Below, in pieces: positions 47,001 through 57,611 of a stretch of DNA of 64,000 nucleotides. Under the pieces are notes generated by a model. That model had not been told where the DNA came from. It worked only from the letters and a program-made list of their open reading frames with translations, and did not search any database. The stretch lies in contig JABCPU010000081.1 in NCBI GenBank assembly GCA_016800925.1, forward strand, positions 62,001 to 126,000. Direction: 5' to 3'. The DNA comes from Suillus spraguei. Taxonomy: Eukaryota > Basidiomycota > Agaricomycetes > Boletales > Suillaceae. Both the position numbers and the translations under genes were made by a program. Position 1 is the first letter of the stretch. Every line of letters starts with the position of its first letter.

Positions 47001-49290
47001 ACCACATCTGTATGTCTCAGCACTCCCATTCTCGCCTTCCAACTGTCCGCTATCGAGAACGTTTTCTGCACGGTTTCCGAATACTCTTCGTGTTGCATTC
47101 GGACGTGATGCAAACTGGCCGGTCGTTCAGACCGTGCTTAGGGGACACACTGATGTAGTTGCGTCGGTCTCGTTCTCCCCGGACGGCACTCGCATCGTCA
47201 CTGGCTCTTGGGATAACACTGTTCGGCTGTGGGATGCTGCGACGGGGCAGCCAGTCGGTGAGCCCTTGCAGGGGCACACTGGTCGTGTTTACTCGGTCTC
47301 ATTCTCGCCGGACGGCACTCGCATTGTCACTGGCTCAGAGGATAAGACAGTTCGGCTGTGGGATGCTGCAACCGGGCAGCAAGTCGGTGAGCCCTTGCGG
47401 GGGCACACTGATTCAGTTTGGTCGGTCTCATTCTCGCGGGATGGCACTCGCATCGTCACTGGTTCTTTAGATGAGACTGTTCGGCTGTGGGATGCTGCCA
47501 CGGGGCAGCAAGTCGGTGAGCCCTTGCGGGGGCACACTGAAGAAGTTTACTCGGTCTCGTTTTCGCCGGACGGCACTCGCATCGTCACTGGTTCAAAGGA
47601 TAAGACTGTTCGGTTGTGGGATGTTGTGACGGGACAGCAAGTCGGTGAGCCCTTGCGGGGGCACACTGAAGAAGTTTATTCGGTCTCGTTCTCGCCAGAC
47701 GGCACTCGCATCGTCAGTGGTTCGGAGGACAAGACTGTTCGGCTGTGGGATGCTGCCACGGGGCAGCCAGTTGGTGAGCCCTTGCGAGGGCACACTGAAG
47801 CAGTTTACTCGGTCTCGTTCTCGCCAGACGGCACTCGCATCATCACTGGTTCAACGGATAACACTGTTCGACTGTGGGATGCTGTAATCGGGCAGCCAGT
47901 CGGTGAGCCCTTGTGGGGGCACACTGATTCAGTTTTCTCAGTCTCATTCTCGCCAGACGGCACTCGGATCATCACTGGTTCATATGATAAGACTGTTCGG
48001 TTGTGGGATGCTGTGATGGGGCAGCCAGTCGGTGAGCCCTTGTGGGGGCACACGAGCTCAGTTTCGTCGGTCTCATTCTCGCCGGACGGTACTCGCATTG
48101 TCACTGGTTCTTTTGATCAGACAGTTCGGCTGTGGGATGCTGCCACAGGGCAGCCAGTCGGTGAGCCCTTGCGAGGGCACACTGGAGCAGTTCGGTCGGT
48201 CTCTTTCTCGCCGGACGGCACTCGCATTGTAACTGGTTCAGAGGATAAGACAGTTCGGCTGTGGGATGCCGCAACGGGGCAGCCAGTAGGTGAACCCTTG
48301 CGGGGGCACACTGATGAAGTTAACTCGGTTTCGTTTTCGCCGGACGGCACTCGCATTGTCACTGGTTCAGACGATAAGACTGTTCGGTTGTGGGATGCTG
48401 CGACGGGGCAGCCAGTCGGTGAGCCCTTGCGGGGACACACTAGTTCAGTTTACTCGGTCTCTTTCTCGCCGGACGGCACTCGCATCGTCACTGGTTCTAT
48501 GGATAACACCACTCGGCTGTGGGATGCTGTGATGGGGCAGCCGGTCGGTGAGCCCTTGCGGGGGCACACAAGTTCAGTTTGGTCTGTCTCATTCTCACCG
48601 GACGGCACTCGCATTGTCACTGGTTCTTTCGATCAGACAGTCCGTCTGTGGGATGCTGCCACGGGGCAGCCAGTCGGTGAGCCCTTGCGGGGACACACTA
48701 GTTCAGTTAACTCGGTCTCGTTCTCGCCGGACGGCACTCGCATCGTCACTGGTTCTTCAGATAAGACTATTCGGCTGTGGGATGTTGCGACGGGGCAGCT
48801 AGTCAGTGAGCCCTTGCGGGGGCACACTGAAGCAGTTCTGTCAGTCTCATTCTCGCCGGACGGCACTCGCATTGTCACTGGTTCTCGGGATAAGACTGTT
48901 CGACTGTGGCATGCAGCGATGAGCCAACCATCGCAGCAGTGTGCCGTCTCAGATTCTCCACCATTCACAGATGAACATCGTACCATGACATTGAACACTT
49001 GGAACAACCACTTTGTTTCCTTCTCGTCCCACTCCATCCATGCGTTGTGCGACACTTCCCAGTTAATGGAGGGAGCATCCCATGACGACCGCAGTGTGAC
49101 ACCATTTTCCCTGAATGTTGACAGTGGATGGGTAGGGCCCAAACATCGGCTGTTGTTTTGGGTACCACCCGCTTCTCGACACTTATTGTGGAGTCCTGGG
49201 AGTGTGTTAGTGATACCCAGAAGTCTCGAGGTCGATTTGAGCTGCATGGCACACGGGCAACACTGGCAAGAGTGCCGCCGAGAGGAGTGA
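44038..49290 (+). pseudogene. NLR2: NACHT-WD40 receptor copy with three lesions
   Basis: Same exon plan as NLR1, start ATG at 44,038. Lesions relative to NLR1: (1) loss of one G at about 45,200 gives a TAG at 45,211-45,213 in exon 7; a 21-bp repeat unit is also lost there. (2) Loss of one base at about 45,418 shifts the frame just before Walker A; the shifted frame reopens at 45,442 with [16 protein letters not shown]. (3) A TAC-to-TAA change at 46,888-46,890 separates NACHT from the WD40 part. The NACHT frame (482 aa) and WD40 frame (781 aa from 46,945) are otherwise open and well kept. A full receptor cannot be made; a stand-alone WD40 protein could be. Confidence 0.9.
47130..48930 (+). repeat. 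WD40 repeat array of NLR2 (14 x 129 bp)
   Basis: Again 14 units of 43 codons, fully open. Variable triplets differ from NLR1 unit by unit (unit 1 DVVA/WDN against DAVE/RDK, unit 3 DSVW/LDE against GSVR/SDK, unit 12 SSVW/FDQ against NSVF/ADQ), while units such as 9 (GAVR) and 11 (MDN) are shared. Confidence 0.92.
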
Positions 49291-50704
49291 GTCTTAATGC
49301 TCTTTCTGTTCCTGGCGCTCGCTGAAGTCAACACCTATAGACCTTAGTACCGACAATCATTTCAGCGGCGCATCCATTATAGAGATACCAGAAACAACTT
49401 AGTAACGTCTCACTGACCATCCCTTGACGCCACCACCGCATATATCTCCTTAATCTCGCAATAATTGTCGAATTGCAATACTTTACCTTCTCCCACTCTT
49501 CTCAGTAACCTCCCAATATCCAAGAACCACTTCCCAAGCTTGCCGCTTCCACATCGCGTCCCAATATCATCTCAACCATGAATCCACCATCCCCCGTCCG
49601 AATACCCAGCTGCAATCCATCCCCCTGGCGTAGCACCCACGTGCTCCCTCCCGTTCTTCCGGATCCCACATGCGGCCAACAGCCAATTCAAGCTATCAAA
49701 TCCACCCCAAGGCCCCAAATCCCACTTGTTACGGTCATGGTCATTGTATGTAGCTCACGGCCAATCTATTTAGTTCACGGCCACTTTACTGTACTGAACA
49801 TTGCACCGATGTAGTACATCACGTATGGACCAGCTCGTGCTCATGATTACGGATTCGTTATCTCCATCGACACTCTTACTGATAGCAGTTTCACCACTAC
49901 AGCAGATGCTTATATGTTGCTTGGGGCTTTGCATTATTTTCCTCGTTGAACCAACCCCAGTACCTGGCTCTCTCTGTCCTCTCGTTGACTGTGCCTTTCG
50001 CTCGTTGAGCCCCCGTTATATCACTCTACAATGCCTTGACGCACCCGAAAGGCATACTTTTCTCCTCCAAAAAGTGTACCTGTGTCCTTGGCGATATCGA
50101 AGCGCCCAAATTTTGACCAGGAGCCCAAAACAAACGTTCAGCCCGGCTAGAGCTCTCAGTCTCATACGAGGTATGTCTTATTCTTGCATTCTTATGTCTC
50201 ACAGAGAGTCATCGACTAGTGCGTTGAAATGAGTTGGGTGTACTGCAGCAACAGAGCAAGATCTGCCGAGAGCGCTGGTGGAAAATCTCAGCGACACTCA
50301 GATTGACATTGACTCAGATATCAAGAAATGACCGGTGATTGGATGGACACAGAAAGAGATAGACGTTAATAAATAGCAAATATGGACTCGCAAGCGATCC
50401 AGTATAATCTTACGGTACCAATTATCCAAACGGGAAGATCTTTTGAAACCTAGGTTGCCTTTCCGGCTTGCACAGCGCAAGTCCTTGAACAATAAGGATG
50501 CTTGCCGTACTTTGGTTTGCTGCGACAATGCTAAAGAATGTCTTGGTCAGAACGACAGACTCTCGACCAGAATTGTAAACTAACATTGCACATGGTCGCT
50601 GCTTGTGCAGCACATGTCCTACCACAGTAAGGATGGTGTTGATATTTCGGTTTCTGCCGACAAAACTACAAAAAAATTAGAGAAGCGTGAAGTTGAGGAC
50701 AGCA
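49291..50704. other. Spacer between NLR2 and NADAR2
   Basis: No gene seen. It is the diverged counterpart of 36,275-37,330, longer by about 350 bp; the extra part around 50,160-50,560 has no open frame of note. Confidence 0.5.
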
Positions 50705-51966
50705 TCAACGAACCTCGCATAGACCGGCGTCAACAGGAGATGCTGACTGCGGGCTGATTGCCATGCCTGTGGGAACAATGGAGAAACGCTGTGGCGCTTG
50801 GAATTGAGTTTGAGAAATTACTGCCGAGAGCGGTCCGCTTCCCATGCCCGTGGAAACAACGGAACGGCGTTGCAAGGCTTGGATTTGAGGTTGAGGCGTT
50901 GCCGCAACAACTAGCGATGTTAGGTCTTGCAATGATAATCGGGACGTATCACGCCTAACCGTGGGCACCCTATTTGGTTTGTCATCGTGTCCTTTACGTT
51001 GGGTGGTAATTATAGATTTCCGCTAGTTCGCGAACGGATACTTACGAAGCTCATCGCGCACTCTCTCGAGTGCTTTGCCCAGCTCATTACGTCCAGAGCC
51101 ATCAGCACCAATCCCCCAAAAGAAGTCCTTCGGGGAGTCCTATCCACAGATCAGAAATCAGAAGAAATACCTAAAATGACCTAATTTTACCTCGACTAGT
51201 TCAGCGTCACCAGTACCAAGAAGCAAGGCCTTTAGATCTGTATGCTGAGTGAACTTGAGCCGAAGTGTGACTTCCATCTGTGCGTCAGAACAGACATGGT
51301 CCCTGTCAGGTACTGACAACCGGTAAACTTCCGAATTACCTTCTCAACGTTTACTTGTCTCCAGTCAGATCGAACCCATTTCTCATGACGATGAGCTTCG
51401 TCGAACACAGCACTTGGCCTGTCCCCACACTTGCGGATGTGCTCGGCGATGGCTGGCTGGGAGTCCAAAAACTGTTTCACCGCATCCAAGAATGTCAGAA
51501 AGACATCGGGAAATTAATGTCTTTGACCAACTTTGAAAGATTGGAAGAGATGCTCGCTGGTTGGGTATCTCTTCCCAGCATAGACCACGTCGTGTGGCGA
51601 GAAATTCGTGAATTCGTAGTAAGGTTCATGTTTATTGTAAAATAAAATGCGTTCCCTTCTTTGAAAGGGCGCCAATGATGATCCCACGGGTTCCGGCGGA
51701 GCAGTGAGCGGAGGATAATAAGTTTCTGGTTCGCCGTTGACCTGCACACCAGGTGAAGGCAGCTTCAAGCTTCAAGTTGGTACATGCCGAGATTAGCTTC
51801 AAGATCACGATAGTGTAGACGATCAAGGTACCTACTTCGATGGCGTTGAGGAATATTGAGTAGTGGGTCGAGCCCGACGCGCCGTAGATGTTGACTGTGG
51901 CGCATCTGAAGGAGAATTGAGACCGAATATGCTAGCAAGTTTCATGATCATGCGGTTGTCTAGCAT
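50705..51966 (-). CDS. NADAR2: NADAR-domain protein, probably intact
   Basis: Multi-exon gene starting MLDNRMIMKLASIFGLNSPS at 51,966. Exon 2 holds ETYYPPLTAPPEPVG and the domain start FYNKHEPYYEFTNFSPHDVV, YPTSEHLFQSFK. Then FLDSQPAIAEHIRKCGDRPS to KWVRSDWRQVNVEK; MEVTLRLKFTQHTDLKALLL to GDAELVE; DSPKDFFWGIGADGSGRNEL to ERVRDEL; and a Pro/Gln-rich tail (about 90 aa) with two imperfect units around VVSTGMG and SIVPTGMA. All key YbiA/NADAR motifs (SNF-like TNFSPH, TSEHLFQ, WGIGADGSGRNELG) are present. NADAR proteins act on ADP-ribose linkages; bacterial and some eukaryotic members are known to remove ADP-ribose from guanine bases, others act in riboflavin metabolism. It is divergent from PARP-A. 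Confidence 0.85.
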
Positions 51967-52660
51967 TCCAAGCAAGACAGCAGCAATAGCAACAGTGACA
52001 GCAGAGATTGCGTAGAGTATTTTGGTAAACTTTGATGGGCAATCGAGTGAAAAGTCCAGTTAATAAGAAACCGCAACAACTTTCCTGGTCCAGAAGTTTT
52101 TATATACCTTCAAGAAGGCTATACAATTGGAACAGACTGGGCAGGGACGAGTATTTCGGATGGAAGTGTCTAGCCCGTATCCAGTGGATCCTGTCATGTA
52201 TTCAAATCTGGGAGACTCCGTCATCGATTAAGGCCGCGAGGCATTCTGCATGGAGGGGGCATGGAAAGCAGTGAGCTTATTAAGCAGCTCCATCTTATTT
52301 TTTACCTTCCTTTTTTGGACCTGCTTTACATTCACTTCTCCTCATGTTCTTGTCGTGGCTGCAGAGCATTTGCAGCATGGATACAATCTTTGAGATTGGG
52401 CAGTGCCTGTAATCCGCCTTTGTTACGTTTCCTCACAAGAAGCTACGGTTACAATCATTAACGCACTTCGCATTGATTGCGTTGACACGACGTTCTTCAT
52501 TGTGCAGGTGGATGGGTCCGATAAATTCGTTATAACTAATTGTGCTATGCGGATAGCGTGCAGGGGGTGCACCTTAGCCGCGTTGAGACACAGATCATAT
52601 TTTATGGACGTGTAGCTAAGGTTTGGCTTGTACTCCATCGATCTGACTCTGCTATCTACT
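51967..52660. promoter_or_regulatory. Divergent intergenic region NADAR2 / PARP-A
   Basis: 694 bp separate the start codons of NADAR2 (minus) and PARP-A (plus), so both promoters must lie here. 51,967-52,290 is shared with unit A; 52,290-52,660 is unique. TTTTTATATACC near 52,100 could be a TATA element of NADAR2. No ORF of interest. Confidence 0.5.
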
Positions 52661-53812
52661 ATGTCAACTTCGTCTTTTGAATCCTTAAACTTGGATGAGT
52701 TCTCTTTGGAGAATCCCGTCAACTTCTCCGCAGGCCGGCGCAGCCGCTTGGTGTATTTGAGTCGTGATAGTGCTCACTTCGCTGAAGGTAGCTTGATCCT
52801 GCTCATCAGTCAAGGCTAGCTAAACCTGCTCTTTTAGTTGAAGATCTTTTCCACAAGGGATGGCGACATGGCAAGAAAGCCAGACCACATATACAGGGAA
52901 TTTTTAAGATACTCTGGCCCGACAGCAATCTTGAGCCATATCTACAGTACAGGTACCGACAGACGCTCAAAGTGGAGACGGTATGCGCTGACCGTTGCTG
53001 CGTCATAGGAAGCAGGTGCAGGCCCGCGTAAGGGCTCGCAATGAGGCAGGGAACGAGAAGTTGCTCTTCCACGGTACGAACAGGGCGTGTCTCCTGGGAG
53101 AATCCTCAAGAAACGTTCTCTTATGTGGCCTCAAAGAGTGTTATCTTTGCTCTATCTTGCGCTCATCTTTTGATGTGAAGAAATGCGGTAATTTTTTTTC
53201 GATAACCTTCTTATCTATGGTCTAACACTATCCAGGCACGAAGAACGCTTTTAAAAGGTGAGAAAGGCATTAGAATCTAGTATACCATTCTGACAGCTGG
53301 TACCGTAGGTTTGGGCATGGTATATACACCTCTGCTTGCTCGTCTAGTCCGTTTTCTTCCTTTTTTACATCTGTGCACACGCTCAACCGTAGCACAGAAG
53401 CTGACGACTATTCTTGCAACTTGTCACAAGATGCATGTCTCCGCACCTTGCTAGTCAATCGTGTTGTAGTTGGGAGGCCATACAGACGGTACAGGAATGC
53501 GCCTGACCTCGTAAAACCTCCAGACGGTTTCGACTCTGTGCGTTCCTCATTGTTTAATAACCATTTGCTCAGATTCTCGTAGATTACTGGGGAGATTGGC
53601 TGGGACCTGAACCACGAGGGCGAGTTTAGTTTCGTTATTCATTTGTGAATCTCTACTTACCTTTCATATTCGACACAGAAACCGTATGCTACACAAATGA
53701 CGCTGTGCGTCCTGCATATCTTATTGCATATGGACATAAGCCCAAAGATTCGCCTAAGCCAGGCTTTAAGACCCTGATGTCGACGTTATTCAAGACACCG
53801 TTAGTCTCATGA
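52661..53812 (+). CDS. PARP-A: PARP-type ADP-ribosyltransferase
   Basis: Eight exons (52,661-52,787; 52,838-52,980; 53,022-53,187; 53,236-53,257; 53,309-53,346; 53,398-53,537; 53,583-53,619; 53,679-53,812) join in frame to 268 aa. After MSTSSFESLNLDEFSL the pre-catalytic part reads VEDLFHKGWRHGKKARPHIQ and GIFKILWPDSNLEPYLQYR. Catalytic fold: GNEKLLFHGTNRACLLGE (His), FGHGIYTSACSSK (Tyr), RVVVGRPYRRYRNAP, and LNHEETVCYTNDAVRPAYLI with a Glu at the catalytic place, so the H-Y-E triad is complete. The enzyme family transfers ADP-ribose from NAD+ to proteins or nucleic acids. No zinc fingers, unlike PARP-B. Intron 7 seems to use a GC donor. Confidence 0.85.
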
Positions 53813-54730
53813 ACGAACACTCGACTTTACTGTCGCATCCATGATAAGGCATGGGGACGCTCGAGGTATATTAGTTGGTTGTTTGGTTGTTTATTCGAAG
53901 TAGTCAACTAAGTAATACTACTTTTTGTGTAATTAACACAAGGCGAATATCGCCACGGGATGGTGGAGTCCAGGTGGACGATTTGATGTGGCTGTGCAAT
54001 TACGTTCCTTGGACATCTACCACGGGGGCTGCAGAACCTCCGAGTCTGGCGTTGTGTTCCTCACACTTACGGTTCGCGTGTAACGAAAGAATTTTCTCGA
54101 GTTCAATATTGAATACCCCATGAACAGCAATAGCTAAACACCTTTCAGGCCTATGCATATCATAACTTAAGCAACAGGACATACTGACTTGGAGCATATC
54201 TTCGCGTCGGTCGTGCGGTGGACGTTCAAATTATGGCTCTATTTAATGACCGCCTGGACCTGACACCCATCCAACATCCATCGATATATTCTGCGGCTGT
54301 ACTTATATGGTACCTTAGAGGGAAATGCGCGAGCTGTGCATGGTGCACCCTACTGCGGCAAGACATGCATCCAAATCGATATGATTATCATATCATTACC
54401 ATGCAGCCTCGCATCATCCTGCTCGCTCGGATCACGAGATCTCCGTACCAATGTGCAGTGTCATGGATTCCAAGGTTGCACAGAGTCCACGGAGTCTCTT
54501 TTCCCTCGAGGAAAACACGCGCCAAACGCGTTTCATCCAAGTTGAAGAGCGATTGGCCCCTCTCCATGATGGACTTGTACAAGCTATAAAGTGTTGTTCT
54601 TCTCGAACGTCACCAATCACAACTCATCCGCAGACTCGAAGCTCCTGGAGAGCCAAGTTTATCGAGTATCTAGCTTTGACACTATTATCATCTTGCTAGC
54701 GACAAGCCTGGTACCCCTGATACCAACAAG
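53813..54730 (+). pseudogene. PARP zinc-finger relic between PARP-A and PARP-B
   Basis: Near 54,335-54,370 a frame reads HGAPYCGKTC, the same H-x-YCGKTC pattern as the zinc motifs of PARP-B, and NVQCHGFQGCTES follows near 54,445. No catalytic part is found. The remaining sequence (53,813-54,300) shows nothing. It is probably the remnant of a third PARP gene. Confidence 0.42.
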
Positions 54731-56259
54731 ATGAATGCAACGATCCCACCCATGCATACTGCACTTTCTGTGCTCGGCACGATGGCTGGCCATTATATCG
54801 CCGCGCAGGGCCAAGCAGCTCAAACTAAACAGCCTCCACCGGTTAGTGTGTCCACCGGCACTGCAACACTTGCAACGTGTGACGTATGTGATTCGAGTGA
54901 GGTTTTCGCTTCTCAAGCACTGACGCCGTTTATAGATTGTAAAGTCCGTCCCAAGTACTTTGACGGACAGAGGACGCACTCGTACTGCGGGAAGACTTGC
55001 GCAACTGCAGCACAAAGCAAGCATATTCCCAACAGCAAACCTAAACGGAACAGGACCAGCAAAGCCACACGCGGACTGTGCGACGTATGATGATGGTACT
55101 CATTTAAAGATAAGGTCAACTGAAATGTGTTACTTCAGCATTGTCGTAAACAACCTAAGTACAACAATGGCACAGCGACCCATTCGTACTGCAGCAAAAC
55201 TTGCGCACAAAAAGCCAAGGCTGCAGGAACGTCGGCTGCACAACCTATACAACCAACCAAGTCTGTTCAATCGTTCTTTCATTGGGTGTTGACAGTACTT
55301 ACTACAGCTTCTCGACCCAGTCCAACGACCAATGGTTGCTTGTTGTGCGGAAAGGCTGTGAAGGGCAAGGGTCACTTCTGCAGCCAGGCGTGTACCTCGA
55401 GGGCTGAGAAGAGTGCCCCAGGGCTCATAGAAGTTCCACAAGGACACGATACATTCAAGAGCGGTGAGTAACACTCGCATGTTAGTGCGGGTGATTGATA
55501 ACATTTATGTGCCGTAGTCGCTGACCAGTTTAAGACGTCGTGGAGACATCAGACTCCATGCCCGACAGTTCGGAAGGTGCATAAAGTGATCGGGTCGCCA
55601 GCCTCCATTGCTAAATACGAGGCGTATCGGTCAGTGTTGGTTAATGTAGATGCTAGTGTTTTGGCTGATAAGGAGCAGTGCTGCTGTCGAGGGCCGTGGC
55701 AACTTTGTTGCAGCCGGGCGTTCGGCAGGAAACGAGAACCGTCGCTGGCACGGAACGACCAGGGAATGTAATCTGGGCGATAATGGCAACGTCATGTTGT
55801 GCTCATCTCAGACATGTTCCTTGTGCTGTATTCTTAGAACGTCCTACAACCTGAATCTCTTTGGCAAGAAGACTGGTTGGGGCCGGTATGTCACTCTTTA
55901 ACTGATAAATTATGGCATTTTGACACATGTCAGGTTCGGTCACGGCATCTACACTTCGTCGACGTCATCGAAATCGAATGACTACTCCACGAACGTTAAT
56001 CCATCAAAGTTGAAGGCGATATTGCTAAACAAAGTGGTTGTTGGTAAAGGTTACAAGATGACGCAAGATAACACATCACTAACTGCACCTCCAACTGGTT
56101 ATGACTCTGTATGTGTCCCGCCTCGCTTTTTGTACTTGCTCTGAACTGGCGTAGGTTCTCGCGGAGGTCGTGAATGGAGGATCGTTGAATTACGATGAGC
56201 TTGTGTGTTATACTAACGATGCCATCCGCCCGTCTTATATGGTCATGTACGATGCATAA
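54731..56259 (+). CDS. PARP-B: zinc-finger PARP-type ADP-ribosyltransferase
   Basis: Starts MNATIPPMHTALSVLGTMAG. Three cysteine motifs follow: CKVRPKYFDG..THSYCGKTC (54,938-54,995), CDHCRKQPKYNNG..THSYCSKTC (55,073-55,196, split by an intron) and CLLCGKAVKGKGHFCSQAC (55,335-55,394). Then VADQFKTSWRHQTPCPTVRK. An intron (about 55,631-55,679, GTCAGT to GAGCAG) links KYEAYR to AAVEGRGNFVAAG. Catalytic part: GNENRRWHGTTRECNLGD (His), FGHGIYTSSTSSKSNDYS (Tyr), LLNKVVVGKGYKM, LNYDELVCYTNDAIRPSYMV (Glu), stop at 56,257. The triad is complete. The motifs would bind nucleic acid or partners. The first motif reads in frame only if a 51-bp stretch (54,885-54,936) is kept or spliced at non-standard sites. 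Confidence 0.83.
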
Positions 56260-56631
56260 GAGGAAGGGCATTTTCATCCCCTTTGTGGGCAAGTACCACA
56301 TTACACATGTAATTTACTTATCTATTTCAACTTCATGTATTCAATAGGGACGCGTAGATCTGCGCTGTAACATAAGTAATATTAGTGTTACGCACCATAT
56401 ACCTTTGCATGTCATCATCAATAGAACTAATGACTCCACGCCTTTCCAGTAGGCATGGAGGCAACATGACATAGCGCCGACTATCAAGAAGCAAGTATAT
56501 TGTGGTATGAGCGGGGATAAAGGATGCCGGGAGATGCGGGAAGGGTGGTCATCTAACGCACTAAGACCTATGCAAAACCGTACTATAGCTGTAATCTGTG
56601 TATGGATGTGGTGTCCGTGGTGGATATAAAA
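56260..56631. other. Intergenic region, convergent PARP-B and cytochrome c
   Basis: 372 bp between two 3' ends. No gene or repeat recognised. Confidence 0.5.
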
Positions 56632-57195
56632 TTAGGCCGACTGGAACGGGAACAATTCGTTAGCATCAGATCCCACAGCTATTCCTGAGGAGAAATGACG
56701 TACCGCTTGCTTCAAGTAAGTAATAAGGTCATTCCTGTCCTTCTCCTTCTTGAGACCAACAAAGTTCATGCTGGTTCCAGGGATGAACTGTAGAAACCAA
56801 GAGCGCGCCAGTCAGCGATGGTCCACCATCAGCATCAGCATCCCAGACGAACCTTTTTAGGGTTCTCGAGATATTCGAAAAGAGTGTTCTCTCCCCAGAC
56901 AACGCCCTTCTTCACATTAGCCGCCGTGTACGAGAAACCATTGACGGAACCAGTCTGGCGACCGAAAAGACTGGGAGAGGAGGTTCAGCGAGAGACGGCT
57001 TGGGCGGTGATGGGTGGGCTTACCCGTGCAAGTTGGGACCGACTTTGTTGGGCTCGCCAGCACCGACGGTGTGGCATAATGCACAACTTCTCTTGAAGAT
57101 AGCAGCACCCTTGCCAGCGTCACCTTGAGAGAAAGTCAGCCTCTTGTACTCCGCCTTGCAGGAAAAACTGTGAGTGTACCTGCAGAGTAAGGCAT
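56632..57195 (-). CDS. CYC1: Cytochrome c
   Basis: Mitochondrial intermembrane electron carrier between complexes III and IV. Exons on the minus strand: 57,195-57,180; 57,123-57,024; 56,970-56,853; 56,787-56,632. The protein starts [19 protein letters not shown] and shows the haem site [22 protein letters not shown], the region [12 protein letters not shown] and the Met ligand in [17 protein letters not shown]. Length is about 129 aa against about 108 usual: after LITYLKQA, where most homologs end, the frame runs on for about 23 residues ([13 protein letters not shown]...) to a TAA. A 19-bp GTACGT...CTCAG stretch there would give a normal end if spliced but is too short for an intron. Confidence 0.93.
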
Positions 57196-57611
57196 TGCGA
57201 GAGTATGTGAAGTGAAGAAAGAGAAGAGGATTAATTACACGAGTAGAGCCTGGAAGGCAAGTGGAGATGATGATGGACAGTGGATACTTTTGGTCTTCTG
57301 AAACTTTTCGCTTCAAAAATGATTTGAGCCCGATCGAGCCGGTTTTCCCCGTTGTCACGTTGGCCAATCAACATCTTGCTATTTCGGAGACGGAAGCATA
57401 CTTGGGCACATTCGGGTCTGTTCAGCAGGCTCTAGGCTCCAGTTTGTAATCACAGCATATGATATTCATTCTACATACTGTCACGTATGCACCAGAACCC
57501 CATGTAGTACAGCAGTCAGTATTGTTCATGATACAGAACAGACTCTAGGTCATAACTAGGTATTGCGGTAATGCGGAAATGGCCTCGGCGGTACTCGCCA
57601 GAACTGTGTAT

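Larger units (their letters stand above)
43458..52290. repeat. Duplicated unit B (NLR2 + NADAR2)
   Basis: Second copy of the unit at 30,378-38,878, same order and orientation, offset about 13.1 kb. It ends near 'agtgagcttattaagcag' at 52,286; beyond this the sequences differ. Confidence 0.87.

Noticed and set aside
47050..49334. Long minus-strand ORFs over NLR2 (up to 233 aa)
   Set aside because: Antisense frames of the WD40 repeats; no codon logic of their own and the same artefacts in NLR1.
55577..55771. Frameshift in PARP-B between DKEQ and the catalytic domain
   Set aside because: A 49-bp GT-AG intron (about 55,631-55,679) joins KYEAYR to AAVEGRGNF in frame, matching PARP-A and the family pattern.
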